Of a stretch of 64,000 bases of DNA, positions 17,425-26,387 are shown one piece after another. Made by a program: the position numbers and the translations under genes. Origin of the DNA: an uncultured Methanobacteriaceae archaeon (lineage in GTDB: Archaea > Methanobacteriota > Methanobacteria > Methanobacteriales > Methanobacteriaceae); contig CACZOU010000026.1 of the NCBI GenBank assembly GCA_902782945.1, positions 1 through 64,000 of the forward strand, read 5' to 3'. Under the pieces are notes generated by a model. That model made no database searches. It saw nothing but the letters and a program-made list of their open reading frames with translations, and was not told the DNA's origin. How positions within the stretch are numbered: position 1 is the first letter of the stretch; each line of letters starts with the position of its first letter.

Positions 17425-19740
17425 TTAATATGATTCATTTTTGAGATTATTATCAAACTCTTTAAACTGATTAGCCAATCCTCTAAAGTATGGAATAAAT
17501 ACACTGTGAATTAACAATCGGTTAGGATTAATACCATCCTCTTCTAATTGTTTCTTCATGATATTCACGTTTTTTCTAATCTCATTATGTTTAGAAGTAT
17601 CAGGATACTCTCCTAGGAATACTCCATCAGCACCATGAGTTAAAGCATATTTAACATGTCTATACTTTACACGGTTGATGAATGGAACATTGATAATACG
17701 TACAGAGTCAGGACAAGTAACTCTGTTAATACCCATATTGTTTGCTGAAACATTACCAATATCATCCAGGAATGCTATGATTATTTGTTCATCATCACGT
17801 TTATCTTTCAACATTCCACGAATACTTGCCTCTAATTTATCATCACTCTGTCCCTGTATACTAATAGCTTCCTGTGGACATGTGAGTATACAATCACCAC
17901 ATCCAGTACAGGAGATAGGATCTACATGGATAGACTGCCTGCTAAGTGTAATCGCCTGATAAATACAATTATCCACACAGGTACCACATAGGATACAGTT
18001 TTTAACATTAACTGTAGCAATAAATGGTTCAACCTCTAAACCACCATTAACTAACTCGGAAATCTTAGTTGCAGCTGCATTAGCTTGAATAATACTATCA
18101 GTAATATCTTTTGGTCCCTGAGCTGTACCACATACGAAAATACCTTCAATATCTGTTGTAACAGGTTTCATCTTAGGATGTTTTTCTTTGATGAAATTAT
18201 CCTCTGTTCTTGGAACATTCAATGTATTTGAAACTTCAATAGTTCCAGCACTAGCTTCAAGTGCAGCTGATAACACTACCAGGTCTGTTGGAATCTCTTC
18301 CCTAATACCGGTTAGTGTATCTTCTATCCTTACTATCATATGGTCATCTTCCTGTGCAATTTCTCCAGGACGTCCACGAATAAGCTCTACACCATTATCT
18401 TGAACATACTTGTAATATTTCTCATAAACACCTACGGTACGGATATCAGTGTAGCATATGATAACCTCTGTATCAGGGTAATGTGTACGGATAAGATTAG
18501 CATTTTTAAGAGCAACCATACAGCATACCTTGGAGCAGTATTTATTACCACCTGGAAGCTGGTCTCTTGAACCAACACATTGTATCATTACAACACGTCT
18601 TGGCACCTTACCTGTTGAGGGTACAAGTAATTTTCCATGAGTAGGACCATTAACACCCATAATACGTGCTAATTCCATTTGACTAATTACATCATCATAT
18701 AATTCATGACCATACTCTGGTCTTTTACTTGTATCAAAACGTTGATGTCCAGTTGCTATTACAACAGATCCTACTGTTAGTGATATGATATCATCAATAG
18801 CATCTAAGTTTATTGCATCTGTTGGACATACCTTTGTACATGCTCCACATTTTATACAGTGTTCATCATCGAGTGTGTATGTACTTGGAACTGCCTGCGG
18901 AAATGGCTTATATATTGCTTTACGATTAATTAATCCTTCATTCCACTCATCTGGTGTGATTACAGGACATGCCTCGGTACATCGGCCGCATCCAGTACAC
19001 TTGTTTGGATCAACATATTTAGGTTTTTTTCTTAGGATTACATCAAAGTTACCTGCTCTTCTTTCAGAACGTTCTAGTTTAGTGTTAGTTAGTAATTGAA
19101 TGTTCTTATTATGTACCATCTCGTTTATAACTGGATTTAACAGACAAGCGGCACAGTCCTCTGTTAATTTTTCTGGCGAGAATACTTTACCTACCTGTAC
19201 CATTGCTCCGCCTACTGCAGGTTTTTGTTCTATTAATGTTACTTTCATTCCCTGTTTTGCTAGGGATATTGCTGTTGTTATACCAGATATACCTGCTCCT
19301 ATTACCAGTACCTTATTTTTTACCTGTGTTGGTATTTTCTGTAGTGGTTCATCATATTTTACTGATTCTATTCCTGAGTTAATTAGAGATATTGCCTTTA
19401 CTGTTGCTTTTTCAGGGTTTTCTGTTACCCATGAGCATTGTTCTCTTATATTTGGCATCTCATATAAGTATGGATTTAATGGTTTTATGTAGTTCTGGAA
19501 TGTTTCTCCATGTGTTACCTTTGAACATGCTGAAATTACTACTCTATCTAATCCTTCTCTTAGGATTTGGTCTTTTATTATTTTTCTTCCTTCTAATGAG
19601 CATAGATTTTGATGGTGTTTTATGGATACTACTTCATCATTTTTAGATAATTCTTCCTCTATTTTATCCATATCTAATACATCAGATATGTTTCCACCAC
19701 AGTGACAGAGAAATACTCCTATTTTATGTTTTTCAGTCAT
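17425..19740 (-). CDS. hdrA: Heterodisulfide reductase subunit A fused to a degenerate MvhD-like domain
   Basis: HdrA carries the electron-bifurcating FAD of the heterodisulfide reductase complex. This 771-residue version has the N-terminal iron-sulfur domain (GVFLCHCGGN), a Rossmann FAD site (VIGAGISGITTAISLAKQG), the DCAACLLNP cluster motif, two ferredoxin motifs around CTGCGRCTEACP and CIKCGACTKVCP, KYCSKVCCM, and a second C-terminal ferredoxin pair. Residues about 650-771 resemble MvhD, the hydrogenase delta subunit, as in Methanosarcina HdrA2-type fusions. All cysteines that normally hold the MvhD [2Fe-2S] cluster are replaced. Start 19740 is chosen for its GGAGG; it overlaps the hdrB stop by 8 nt. 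Confidence 0.85.
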   Translation of the reverse strand: MTEKHKIGVFLCHCGGNISDVLDMDKIEEELSKNDEVVSIKHHQNLCSLEGRKIIKDQILREGLDRVVISACSKVTHGETFQNYIKPLNPYLYEMPNIREQCSWVTENPEKATVKAISLINSGIESVKYDEPLQKIPTQVKNKVLVIGAGISGITTAISLAKQGMKVTLIEQKPAVGGAMVQVGKVFSPEKLTEDCAACLLNPVINEMVHNKNIQLLTNTKLERSERRAGNFDVILRKKPKYVDPNKCTGCGRCTEACPVITPDEWNEGLINRKAIYKPFPQAVPSTYTLDDEHCIKCGACTKVCPTDAINLDAIDDIISLTVGSVVIATGHQRFDTSKRPEYGHELYDDVISQMELARIMGVNGPTHGKLLVPSTGKVPRRVVMIQCVGSRDQLPGGNKYCSKVCCMVALKNANLIRTHYPDTEVIICYTDIRTVGVYEKYYKYVQDNGVELIRGRPGEIAQEDDHMIVRIEDTLTGIREEIPTDLVVLSAALEASAGTIEVSNTLNVPRTEDNFIKEKHPKMKPVTTDIEGIFVCGTAQGPKDITDSIIQANAAATKISELVNGGLEVEPFIATVNVKNCILCGTCVDNCIYQAITLSRQSIHVDPISCTGCGDCILTCPQEAISIQGQSDDKLEASIRGMLKDKRDDEQIIIAFLDDIGNVSANNMGINRVTCPDSVRIINVPFINRVKYRHVKYALTHGADGVFLGEYPDTSKHNEIRKNVNIMKKQLEEDGINPNRLLIHSVFIPYFRGLANQFKEFDNNLKNESY

Positions 19741-20710
19741 GTATTTTATCCTCCCTGTCATCATACTCTATGCCTAGTTTATCTAGTAATGGTTCTACTC
19801 TTATTGTATGAGTTTGTATTCCCAGTACTTTATATGGGTCTGCTCCCATGTATAATGCTACTAGTTGTGCTATGTTTAATACTGCCATGTGTTTTTTATG
19901 ATTTGTCTGGTTTTGTATTACTTTTTCATATCTGTCGAATTGTAGGTGGCAGTTTGGACACATTACTATTAATAAGTCCACATCTTCATTGTATAGACTT
20001 TCAAATTTATCTGTTGATACTTCTAGTGATAAATCCCTATTAGCATATCTCTGTCTGAATCCACATCCGCATGTGAGTTTTTTATGGTCATACCATCCTA
20101 TTGTTGGTGCACCTATTGCTTCACATATTTTATCTAAGAGTTCTGGGTCTCTTACTCCTTCTAATGTGTCATGGTAGTGTACCTTGCAGTAGTGGCATCC
20201 GTGGTGTGTTGCTATTTTTATTCCGGATAGATCTACTTTTTTATATTTTGATAGTTCGTCTCTGTGAGCATATAGTATTTCTGCTGCGTGTGTTATATCA
20301 TTTACGGGGTCTATATCTCCTTTATGATATTGTAAGTCTTCTAATCCATTTTCTCGGAATGATTTGTTGATTTCCTCTCTTACATCATCTTTTTCGTTTA
20401 GTATTACTGCTGCATTCTTTAATATTGCATAGCATGTTGCACACATTGGTACGTAGTGTTTGTGATTGTTTTTGATTGCGTGACTGAAGTTTCTTGCTGC
20501 TAATGCTGTTGTTGATAATTCATCAAATATATCATAATAATGTCCTAGTCCTGTACAACATGACTGATTACGGTCTATTACGTATTCTATTCCTAATTTA
20601 TCAAATATATATTTTGTTGAGGCTTCTATACCTGGATATTCTGCAGATACTAGACAACTTCTAAATAGGGTGATGTCTTTATCAGGTATAAATTTGTTCA
20701 ATTCTTCCAC
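19733..20710 (-). CDS. hdrB: Heterodisulfide reductase subunit B, second CCG motif altered
   Basis: HdrB holds two noncubane [4Fe-4S] clusters that cleave the CoM-S-S-CoB disulfide in methanogens. In this 325-residue protein the first CCG motif is intact (C19, C51-C52, C90, C93: RSCL, SCCTGLG, CATC). In the second, Cys172 and the terminal CPNC (251-254) are present, but the middle element reads LTCGCGF in place of CCG, so one of the paired cysteines is displaced. It starts at GTG 20710, 8 nt after GGAGG. It lies between hdrC and hdrA with tight spacing, so the three form one operon. The altered site suggests a diverged substrate or cluster. Confidence 0.85.
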   Translation of the reverse strand: MEELNKFIPDKDITLFRSCLVSAEYPGIEASTKYIFDKLGIEYVIDRNQSCCTGLGHYYDIFDELSTTALAARNFSHAIKNNHKHYVPMCATCYAILKNAAVILNEKDDVREEINKSFRENGLEDLQYHKGDIDPVNDITHAAEILYAHRDELSKYKKVDLSGIKIATHHGCHYCKVHYHDTLEGVRDPELLDKICEAIGAPTIGWYDHKKLTCGCGFRQRYANRDLSLEVSTDKFESLYNEDVDLLIVMCPNCHLQFDRYEKVIQNQTNHKKHMAVLNIAQLVALYMGADPYKVLGIQTHTIRVEPLLDKLGIEYDDREDKIHD

Positions 20711-20729
20711 TCCTTTAACCTCCTACCTG

Positions 20730-21338
20730 TTATTTCTTTTCCACGTCTTTAATTTCCTGGGTACGTTTTGTGAATCCTATAGCTTTTAGTGTTTGTCCTA
20801 TTTCTTCCTCTGCTTCTGGTAATAAATACATGCTTTCTAATCCTAAATCATCACGTACTTCTTCTAAATGATCTTGTAATCTATTCCAGTGATTTCCATA
20901 GTCTTTTGATAGTTGTCCATGATATTCTTTAGGTATTATTCCCAGTCCTTTTTCAATGTAGCTATCTGCAAAGCTTATGAATGAGTTTACTTCTTTTTTT
21001 CCGTTATCTTGTTCTATTGCCATTTGTCTTAGTATTTGATTTATTTCGCATACACTGTTTCCTACTGGACAGATACTGTGACAATTATAGCAGTAGAAGC
21101 ATTTCCATATTTCTTTATCTTCAAGGATTGTTTTATCATTATCTAGCACTCTTTTTGTTACTTCTCTTGGGTCATAGTCTGAGTGTCTTGCTGCCGGGCA
21201 TGTTGATGCACACATTCCACATTGTACACATCTTAGTAATCCTAAGTCTTTTGAGGCTTTTATGTCTTTTAGTACCTGGTGTGCTAAATCATTTTCGTCT
21301 CCTTGTTTTTTCATTTCTCGTCTTCTAACTTTTGTCAA
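20730..21338 (-). CDS. hdrC: Heterodisulfide reductase subunit C
   Basis: This is the electron-transfer subunit that links HdrA to HdrB. The roughly 202-residue protein has two complete [4Fe-4S] motifs, CVQCGMCASTCPAA and CFYCYNCHSICPVG, followed by a helical C-terminal region. The start is uncertain: TTG at 21338 fits AGGTG best, whereas GTG 21347 and ATG 21314 are also in frame. It is the first gene of the hdrC-hdrB-hdrA unit, 19 bases before hdrB. No hydrogenase or formate dehydrogenase genes are adjacent, so the electron donor of this complex is not shown by context. Confidence 0.88.
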   Translation of the reverse strand: MTKVRRREMKKQGDENDLAHQVLKDIKASKDLGLLRCVQCGMCASTCPAARHSDYDPREVTKRVLDNDKTILEDKEIWKCFYCYNCHSICPVGNSVCEINQILRQMAIEQDNGKKEVNSFISFADSYIEKGLGIIPKEYHGQLSKDYGNHWNRLQDHLEEVRDDLGLESMYLLPEAEEEIGQTLKAIGFTKRTQEIKDVEKK

Positions 21339-21525
21339 AGCTAACACCTATTATAAATAAAATTTTATGTAATTATTTTCATTCATTTTTACTTAATGTA
21401 TCATTATTTTCTTGATAATTTATTATTTATTTCATTAACAATAATAAATTTAGTATATATCTTTTATCAATTAATAGATTAATTTAACAACGTTATATAT
21501 TTTATTAAAAAAATAAGAAAAAGGA

Positions 21526-22905
21526 TTATTTATCCTCAAGATTAATATCCAAACTAGCTAATTCATCCCTTATTTTATCAGCTAAATCCCACTCTTTTTT
21601 GGCTCTTAATTCCTGTCTAACATCAGTAATTAATGTTAATAATTCATCAGATAAGTCAGAACTTAAATCATTTACAGGTACAACAGAAAATCCAAGAATA
21701 TCCTCAACTTCTTCAAATGTATCTAAGATAATCTTTAAAGAATCTTTTGAAATAGCATTATCATTTAATGATTTATTTAATTTATGAGTAAAATCAAATA
21801 AACTAGATAATGCAATAGGAGTGTTAAAATCATTATTCATAGCATCAAAGAATTCATTTTTAAATTCATTTACCATACTTAACACATCTACTTTATCCTC
21901 TGCAGGTAAATCATCTTCACCATATTTTTCCAGTACATTTTTACCAGTGTTCTGTATACGGTTTAAACTATTTTCTGCCTGTTTAAGTATTTCCTCACTA
22001 AAATCAATAGGACTTCTGTAATGAGTAGATAATACGAAGAATCTGTATACTTCTGGACTGAACATTTCAAGTAATTCCTTAATTGTAATGAAGTTACCTA
22101 ATGATTTACTCATCTTTTCTCCACGTACATTAAGAAAACCTGTGTGCATCCAGTATTGCACTAACGGTTTTTTACCAGAAGCTGCTTCCATCTGTGCTAT
22201 TTCAGCATCATGATGAGGGAATATTAAGTCTAAGCCCCCACCGTGTACATCATATTGTGGTCCAAAGTATGCCTCAGTTATTGCTGTATCTTCTATATGC
22301 CATCCCGGTCTTCCATTACCCCATGGTGATTCCCAGTATGGTTCTTCACCTTGTTTTTTCCATAATGCAAAATCTTTAGGATCTCTTTTGTTACTATCTG
22401 TCTGAACTCTTGCATTATCCTGTAAATCATCAAGATTTCTGTTTGATAATTTACCAAAGTCTTCATATGCTGATACATCAAAGTATACTCCTGATTCAGT
22501 ATCATATGCATATCCCTTATCTATGAGTGTTTGAACTTGATTTATTATTTCATCCATATGCTCAGTAGCACGTGCATAGAAGTTAACATTATTCACATTT
22601 AATCTTTTCATATCATTAAGATATTCCTTTTCAAATCTATGTGATAATTCCAGTGGGTCTTCTCCTCTTTCTTTTGCTCTTTTTATTATTTTATCATCTA
22701 TATCTGTAATATTTTGTAGATAAAATACTGAATATCCTTCATGTTTAAGATATCTTACTATTACATCAAAGGAAATATATGTTCTTGCATGTCCTATGTG
22801 TGAATAATCATATACTGTTGGTCCACAGACGAAAAGTTTAATTTTATTGTTTTTTACCTTTAACTCTTCTTTTTCTCGGGTCATTGTGTTGTAGATATTA
22901 ATCAT
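21526..22905 (-). CDS. cysS: Cysteinyl-tRNA synthetase
   Basis: This class I synthetase charges tRNA-Cys with cysteine. The 459-residue sequence shows FVCGPTVYDYSHIGHARTY with the zinc-binding Cys and the HIGH motif, the second zinc element in GGGLDLIFPHHDAEIAQME, and the KMSKS loop GEKMSKSLGNF. A DALR-type anticodon-binding domain forms the C-terminal third. GGAG precedes the ATG. The gene for tRNA-Cys lies 153 bases upstream on the same strand, so enzyme and substrate may be cotranscribed. Presence of a direct CysRS is notable because several methanogens use the SepRS/SepCysS route instead. Confidence 0.95.
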   Translation of the reverse strand: MINIYNTMTREKEELKVKNNKIKLFVCGPTVYDYSHIGHARTYISFDVIVRYLKHEGYSVFYLQNITDIDDKIIKRAKERGEDPLELSHRFEKEYLNDMKRLNVNNVNFYARATEHMDEIINQVQTLIDKGYAYDTESGVYFDVSAYEDFGKLSNRNLDDLQDNARVQTDSNKRDPKDFALWKKQGEEPYWESPWGNGRPGWHIEDTAITEAYFGPQYDVHGGGLDLIFPHHDAEIAQMEAASGKKPLVQYWMHTGFLNVRGEKMSKSLGNFITIKELLEMFSPEVYRFFVLSTHYRSPIDFSEEILKQAENSLNRIQNTGKNVLEKYGEDDLPAEDKVDVLSMVNEFKNEFFDAMNNDFNTPIALSSLFDFTHKLNKSLNDNAISKDSLKIILDTFEEVEDILGFSVVPVNDLSSDLSDELLTLITDVRQELRAKKEWDLADKIRDELASLDINLEDK

Positions 22906-23058
22906 GATTTCTAAATACTCCTAAAATAATTGTAAATCATATAAGAATTATGTATATTGTTAAAACTATAAAATTTTTATTTAAATAAAATATTCTATTA
23001 AAAAAAATAGTCAGTTCTTGTAGATAAAATTATTAAATATTAAGTTTAATTATATTGA

Positions 23059-23129
23059 AGCCAAGGTAGGGATTTGAACCCTAGTATTATGGTCTGCAGC
23101 CACACACCTAGCCGCTCGGTCACCTTGGC
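23059..23129 (-). tRNA. tRNA-Cys (anticodon GCA)
   Basis: The minus strand folds as a full cloverleaf. The acceptor stem is GCCAAGG with CCTTGGC, the D stem ACC with GGT, and the anticodon stem TGTGG with CCATA around the loop CTGCAGA, giving anticodon GCA. The T arm is TAGGG with CCCTA around TTCAAAT. The discriminator base is U, the identity base of tRNA-Cys. CCA is not encoded, so the CCA-adding enzyme at 57.5 kb is needed. It lies upstream of cysS on the same strand. Confidence 0.93.
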
Positions 23130-23575
23130 ATATAAAAATAGTTAAAATTTAGTAAGCATTATTATATATCCAGTAAATAATATTTATACTTTACGGTATT
23201 ATAATATGGAAAAAAATATTAAAAATAAATGAAAAATTAAAAACATGAAAATTATTAAAATAACATGATTTTTTAATAAATTTATAAATATTTTAAAAAT
23301 AAAATAATATTTCTATAAAAAATAACAAATTAAAAATGATTAAAATTTCTAAAATAAAATTAGATATAAATTAATAAAATAAGCAAAATTAATCAAAATC
23401 GATAGTAAAAAAGATACTTTAATAAGCTAAGATAAGTTTTTTAAATTTAACATTACCATCATATATAATATTCAATTAAATTAATTCATTTAAAAAAATA
23501 GTCTCTAATAATTAAGTTAAATAGTTTTAAAAAAAAAATAAAAATATAAAAGTCTTATATAAACCTCATATGTGA
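23130..23575. other. Extremely A/T-rich intergenic region
   Basis: About 445 bases between tRNA-Cys and the histone gene consist almost wholly of A and T with few G or C. The left part must hold the promoter for tRNA-Cys and the right part the transcript end of the histone gene. I see no coding frame, hairpin or tandem repeat that can be supported. Confidence 0.35.
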
Positions 23576-23782
23576 TTATAAATCTTTGCAAGCTAATTCT
23601 ATATCTGATGCTTTAACTGTTTTTCTTCCTGCGTGTTTTGCAAGTTTTACTGCATCTTCTGCAATATCTGTACCGATTGATTCTAGTACATCAGCTAATT
23701 CTGCTTTTGCATCATCACTAATTCTAGCTGCACCTGCGTTTTTTAATAATCTACCTACAGGAGCAATTGGTAACTCAGCCAC
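23576..23782 (-). CDS. Archaeal histone (HMf family)
   Basis: This 68-residue histone-fold protein dimerises and wraps DNA in archaeal nucleosome-like fibres. It starts [18 protein letters not shown] and shows RISDDA at the start of the long central helix and [11 protein letters not shown] in the last helix, all as in HMfB. It ends shortly after the third helix without a tail. The start is GTG at 23782, 7-8 nt behind GGAGGTGA. A TATA-like TTTATATATT lies on the minus strand just upstream (about 23844-23853), suggesting a short leader. Transcribed alone. Confidence 0.95.
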   Translation of the reverse strand: MAELPIAPVGRLLKNAGAARISDDAKAELADVLESIGTDIAEDAVKLAKHAGRKTVKASDIELACKDL

Positions 23783-24040
23783 ATTTTCACCTCCATCTAT
23801 ATTTATAATTAGGTTATAATACTATTTAAAGATATTGTAATATATAAACTCTTTTATGTTAAAAATAAGAATTAATTATTGATAAATTTGTTAACTTAGA
23901 ATTAATTATAAGATATTGATAAAATACATTACTAAAAAGAAGTCTATATTATAATAAAATAATTTAACCGTGTTTATGATATAATAATAAAAAGAGTTTT
24001 AAAAGATTCATAAAAAAATAAGAGATAAAAGATACAATGT

Positions 24041-26365
24041 TTAAAATATTGGATCTTTTACAATTCCTATTCTAAATGAGTTAAGGATAACCAACAAGGT
24101 TAGTCCGAGATCTCCTATACCTACAGCCATCATTAATGTAATTAATCCTAATATTGCAAGTATTACAAATAAGAATTTTACAGATAAAGCTGTAACTATA
24201 TTCTGTTTAATAATATTATCCGTTTTGATACTTAATTTAAATAAATATGGTAATTTTGTTAAATCATCCTGCATTAAAGCAACATCCGCAGTTTCTATTG
24301 CAACGTCAGATCCTGCTGCACCCATAGCTACTCCTATATTAGATCTTGCTAGTGCTGGTGCATCATTAATACCGTCACCAACCATTGCAACATCACCAAA
24401 TTTATTTCTGATTGTGTCAAGTATATTTAATTTATCTTCTGGTAATAAGTCTGAGTAAATGTAATCTATGTTGATTTCTTCACCTACTGCTTTTGCTGCT
24501 ATGCTGTTATCACCTGTTAGCATAACTGTTTTTATACCAGATTGTTTGAGATTTTCTATTACTTCTTTCGTTTCATCTCTAATTTTATCGGTTACTGTTA
24601 ATATACCTATTACTCCTACTTTGTCTCCTACAAATACTACTGTTTCTCCTTTATTTGCATATTTTACAACAGTATCGTATGGTATATCAAAGTCACTTTC
24701 TTCTATTAGACATTCATTTGCTGCGTAGTATTGTTTGTCTCCGATATATCCCACAATACCTTTACCTGGTACATTTTTAAAGTTATCAATTTCTTCTAAG
24801 GATATATTTTTTTCTTCAGCGTAATTAGTTATTGCTTTACCTATAGGGTGACTTGCTTTTGTTTCAAGTGAAGCAGCAATTTTTATCATGTCTTCTTCAG
24901 AGTAGTTATCATTTATCATTTCTATGTTGTTAAGTTTTAATTTACCCTCAGTGAGTGTTCCTGTTTTATCAAAGATAACTGCTTTTATTTTACGCATTTC
25001 TTCTACGTAGCTACTTCCTTTGATAAGTACTCCTTTTCTAGTTGCTGAGGTTATTGCTGATACCATTCCTATTGGTGTTGATATTAGGAATGCACATGGA
25101 CATGATATTACCATTAATGATAATGCCCTGTATACCCAGTTTACTAGGTCTCCTCCAAAGAATAGTGGTGGTATGAATGCTACACATGCTGTGATTACTA
25201 CAATTACTGGTGTGTAGTATTTTGCTATTTTTTCTACGAGTGTCTCTGTATGTGATCTGTTTAATTGAGATCTTTTTACTAATGTTACAATTTTTGATAT
25301 AACACTATCTTTGGATTCTTTTGTAACCTGTACTTCTATATAACCATCCTGGTTTACTGTACCTGCATATACTATGTCATCTACAGCTTTATTTACTGGT
25401 ACACTTTCACCAGTGATTGATGCCTGGTCTATTGATGATGTTCCTGCAATAACTGTACCGTCTAATGGTACTTTATCTCCAGGTCTTACTACTACAGTAT
25501 CATTTATATGTACTTCTTCAATAGGTTTTATTTCTTCAGCACCATTTATTTTTACTCTTGCAGTTTCTGGTGCTATTTCTACTAATGATTTGATTGAATG
25601 CTGTGCCCTTTGTTCTGAGTAATCCTCAAGGAATTCTGATAGGAAGTATAATAATGTTACTGCGGCACCTTCTTCTGGATGTCCTATTAGGAAAGAAGCT
25701 ACTGCTGCTATACACATTAATACTGCTGGTGATATATTGTGACGTTTTAATGCATTTTTAGCCATGATTGCAATGTCATAACCAGATATTACTGCACCTA
25801 ATCCAAATACTAATGTTGCTGGTATTCCATTATATACTGAGAAGTAATTTAGTATATGACCTATAACAAATAGTATACCGCTTGATACAATAATTTGTAT
25901 AGATCTGTTCTGAATTAATGGTACACCTTCTTTTATTACTTCTTCTTCATCGTCATCATCATCACAACAATCATCACAGTTGCATATTTTTATATCATCG
26001 TCATCACAGCAATCGCAGTTATCTTCATGATGGTCATGTTCGTGATGGTGATGATGTTCGTGTTCATGTTCGTGATGGTGATGATGTTCATCGTCGTTAC
26101 AATCATCACATGTACACATTTTCACATCAACATCTTCCATATCTTCGATTTTTTCAGTATTGTGTTGATATACACTGAAATCTGTGTGTTCTTGGAAGTC
26201 TTTTAGTAATTTTTTATTATAATGCTGATGATTCATACAGTGAGTGTTTTCACAGTTAGGATCCATACATATATAGTTAAAGTGTTCAGGGTTAAAACAC
26301 TCTTTTTTATCACAGGATGGATCATAACACCTATTTTGTTCAACATTTTTATGAACTTCTGCCAT
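24041..26365 (-). CDS. P1B-type zinc/cadmium-exporting ATPase with a Cys/His-rich N-terminal tail
   Basis: This 774-residue pump exports heavy-metal ions across the cell membrane using ATP. The core is complete: ITGES actuator motif (about 318-321), SCPC in a membrane helix (421-424), the phosphorylated DKTGT (466-470), SHPIGKAI, and GDGINDAPALA. The last membrane segment has DLGLTLLVILNSFRI, whose Asp is characteristic of the Zn/Cd/Pb subgroup. The usual ferredoxin-like HMA domain is absent. Instead residues 13-50 contain two 20-residue copies of C-x-D-P-x-C-x4-C, and residues 84-134 a His/Asp/Cys-rich tract. It lies 22 bases after its likely repressor on the same strand. Confidence 0.92.
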   Translation of the reverse strand: MAEVHKNVEQNRCYDPSCDKKECFNPEHFNYICMDPNCENTHCMNHQHYNKKLLKDFQEHTDFSVYQHNTEKIEDMEDVDVKMCTCDDCNDDEHHHHHEHEHEHHHHHEHDHHEDNCDCCDDDDIKICNCDDCCDDDDDEEEVIKEGVPLIQNRSIQIIVSSGILFVIGHILNYFSVYNGIPATLVFGLGAVISGYDIAIMAKNALKRHNISPAVLMCIAAVASFLIGHPEEGAAVTLLYFLSEFLEDYSEQRAQHSIKSLVEIAPETARVKINGAEEIKPIEEVHINDTVVVRPGDKVPLDGTVIAGTSSIDQASITGESVPVNKAVDDIVYAGTVNQDGYIEVQVTKESKDSVISKIVTLVKRSQLNRSHTETLVEKIAKYYTPVIVVITACVAFIPPLFFGGDLVNWVYRALSLMVISCPCAFLISTPIGMVSAITSATRKGVLIKGSSYVEEMRKIKAVIFDKTGTLTEGKLKLNNIEMINDNYSEEDMIKIAASLETKASHPIGKAITNYAEEKNISLEEIDNFKNVPGKGIVGYIGDKQYYAANECLIEESDFDIPYDTVVKYANKGETVVFVGDKVGVIGILTVTDKIRDETKEVIENLKQSGIKTVMLTGDNSIAAKAVGEEINIDYIYSDLLPEDKLNILDTIRNKFGDVAMVGDGINDAPALARSNIGVAMGAAGSDVAIETADVALMQDDLTKLPYLFKLSIKTDNIIKQNIVTALSVKFLFVILAILGLITLMMAVGIGDLGLTLLVILNSFRIGIVKDPIF

Positions 26366-26387
26366 ATATTTCCACCTTATATAAGTT

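Noticed and set aside
23130-23575. Origin of replication near the histone gene
   Set aside because: The region is A/T-rich, but no repeated origin-recognition-box motif and no orc1/cdc6 gene is seen.
25918-26178. His-rich plus-strand frame opposite the metal pump
   Set aside because: It is only the complement of the His/Asp-rich tail of the ATPase and has no ribosome binding site.
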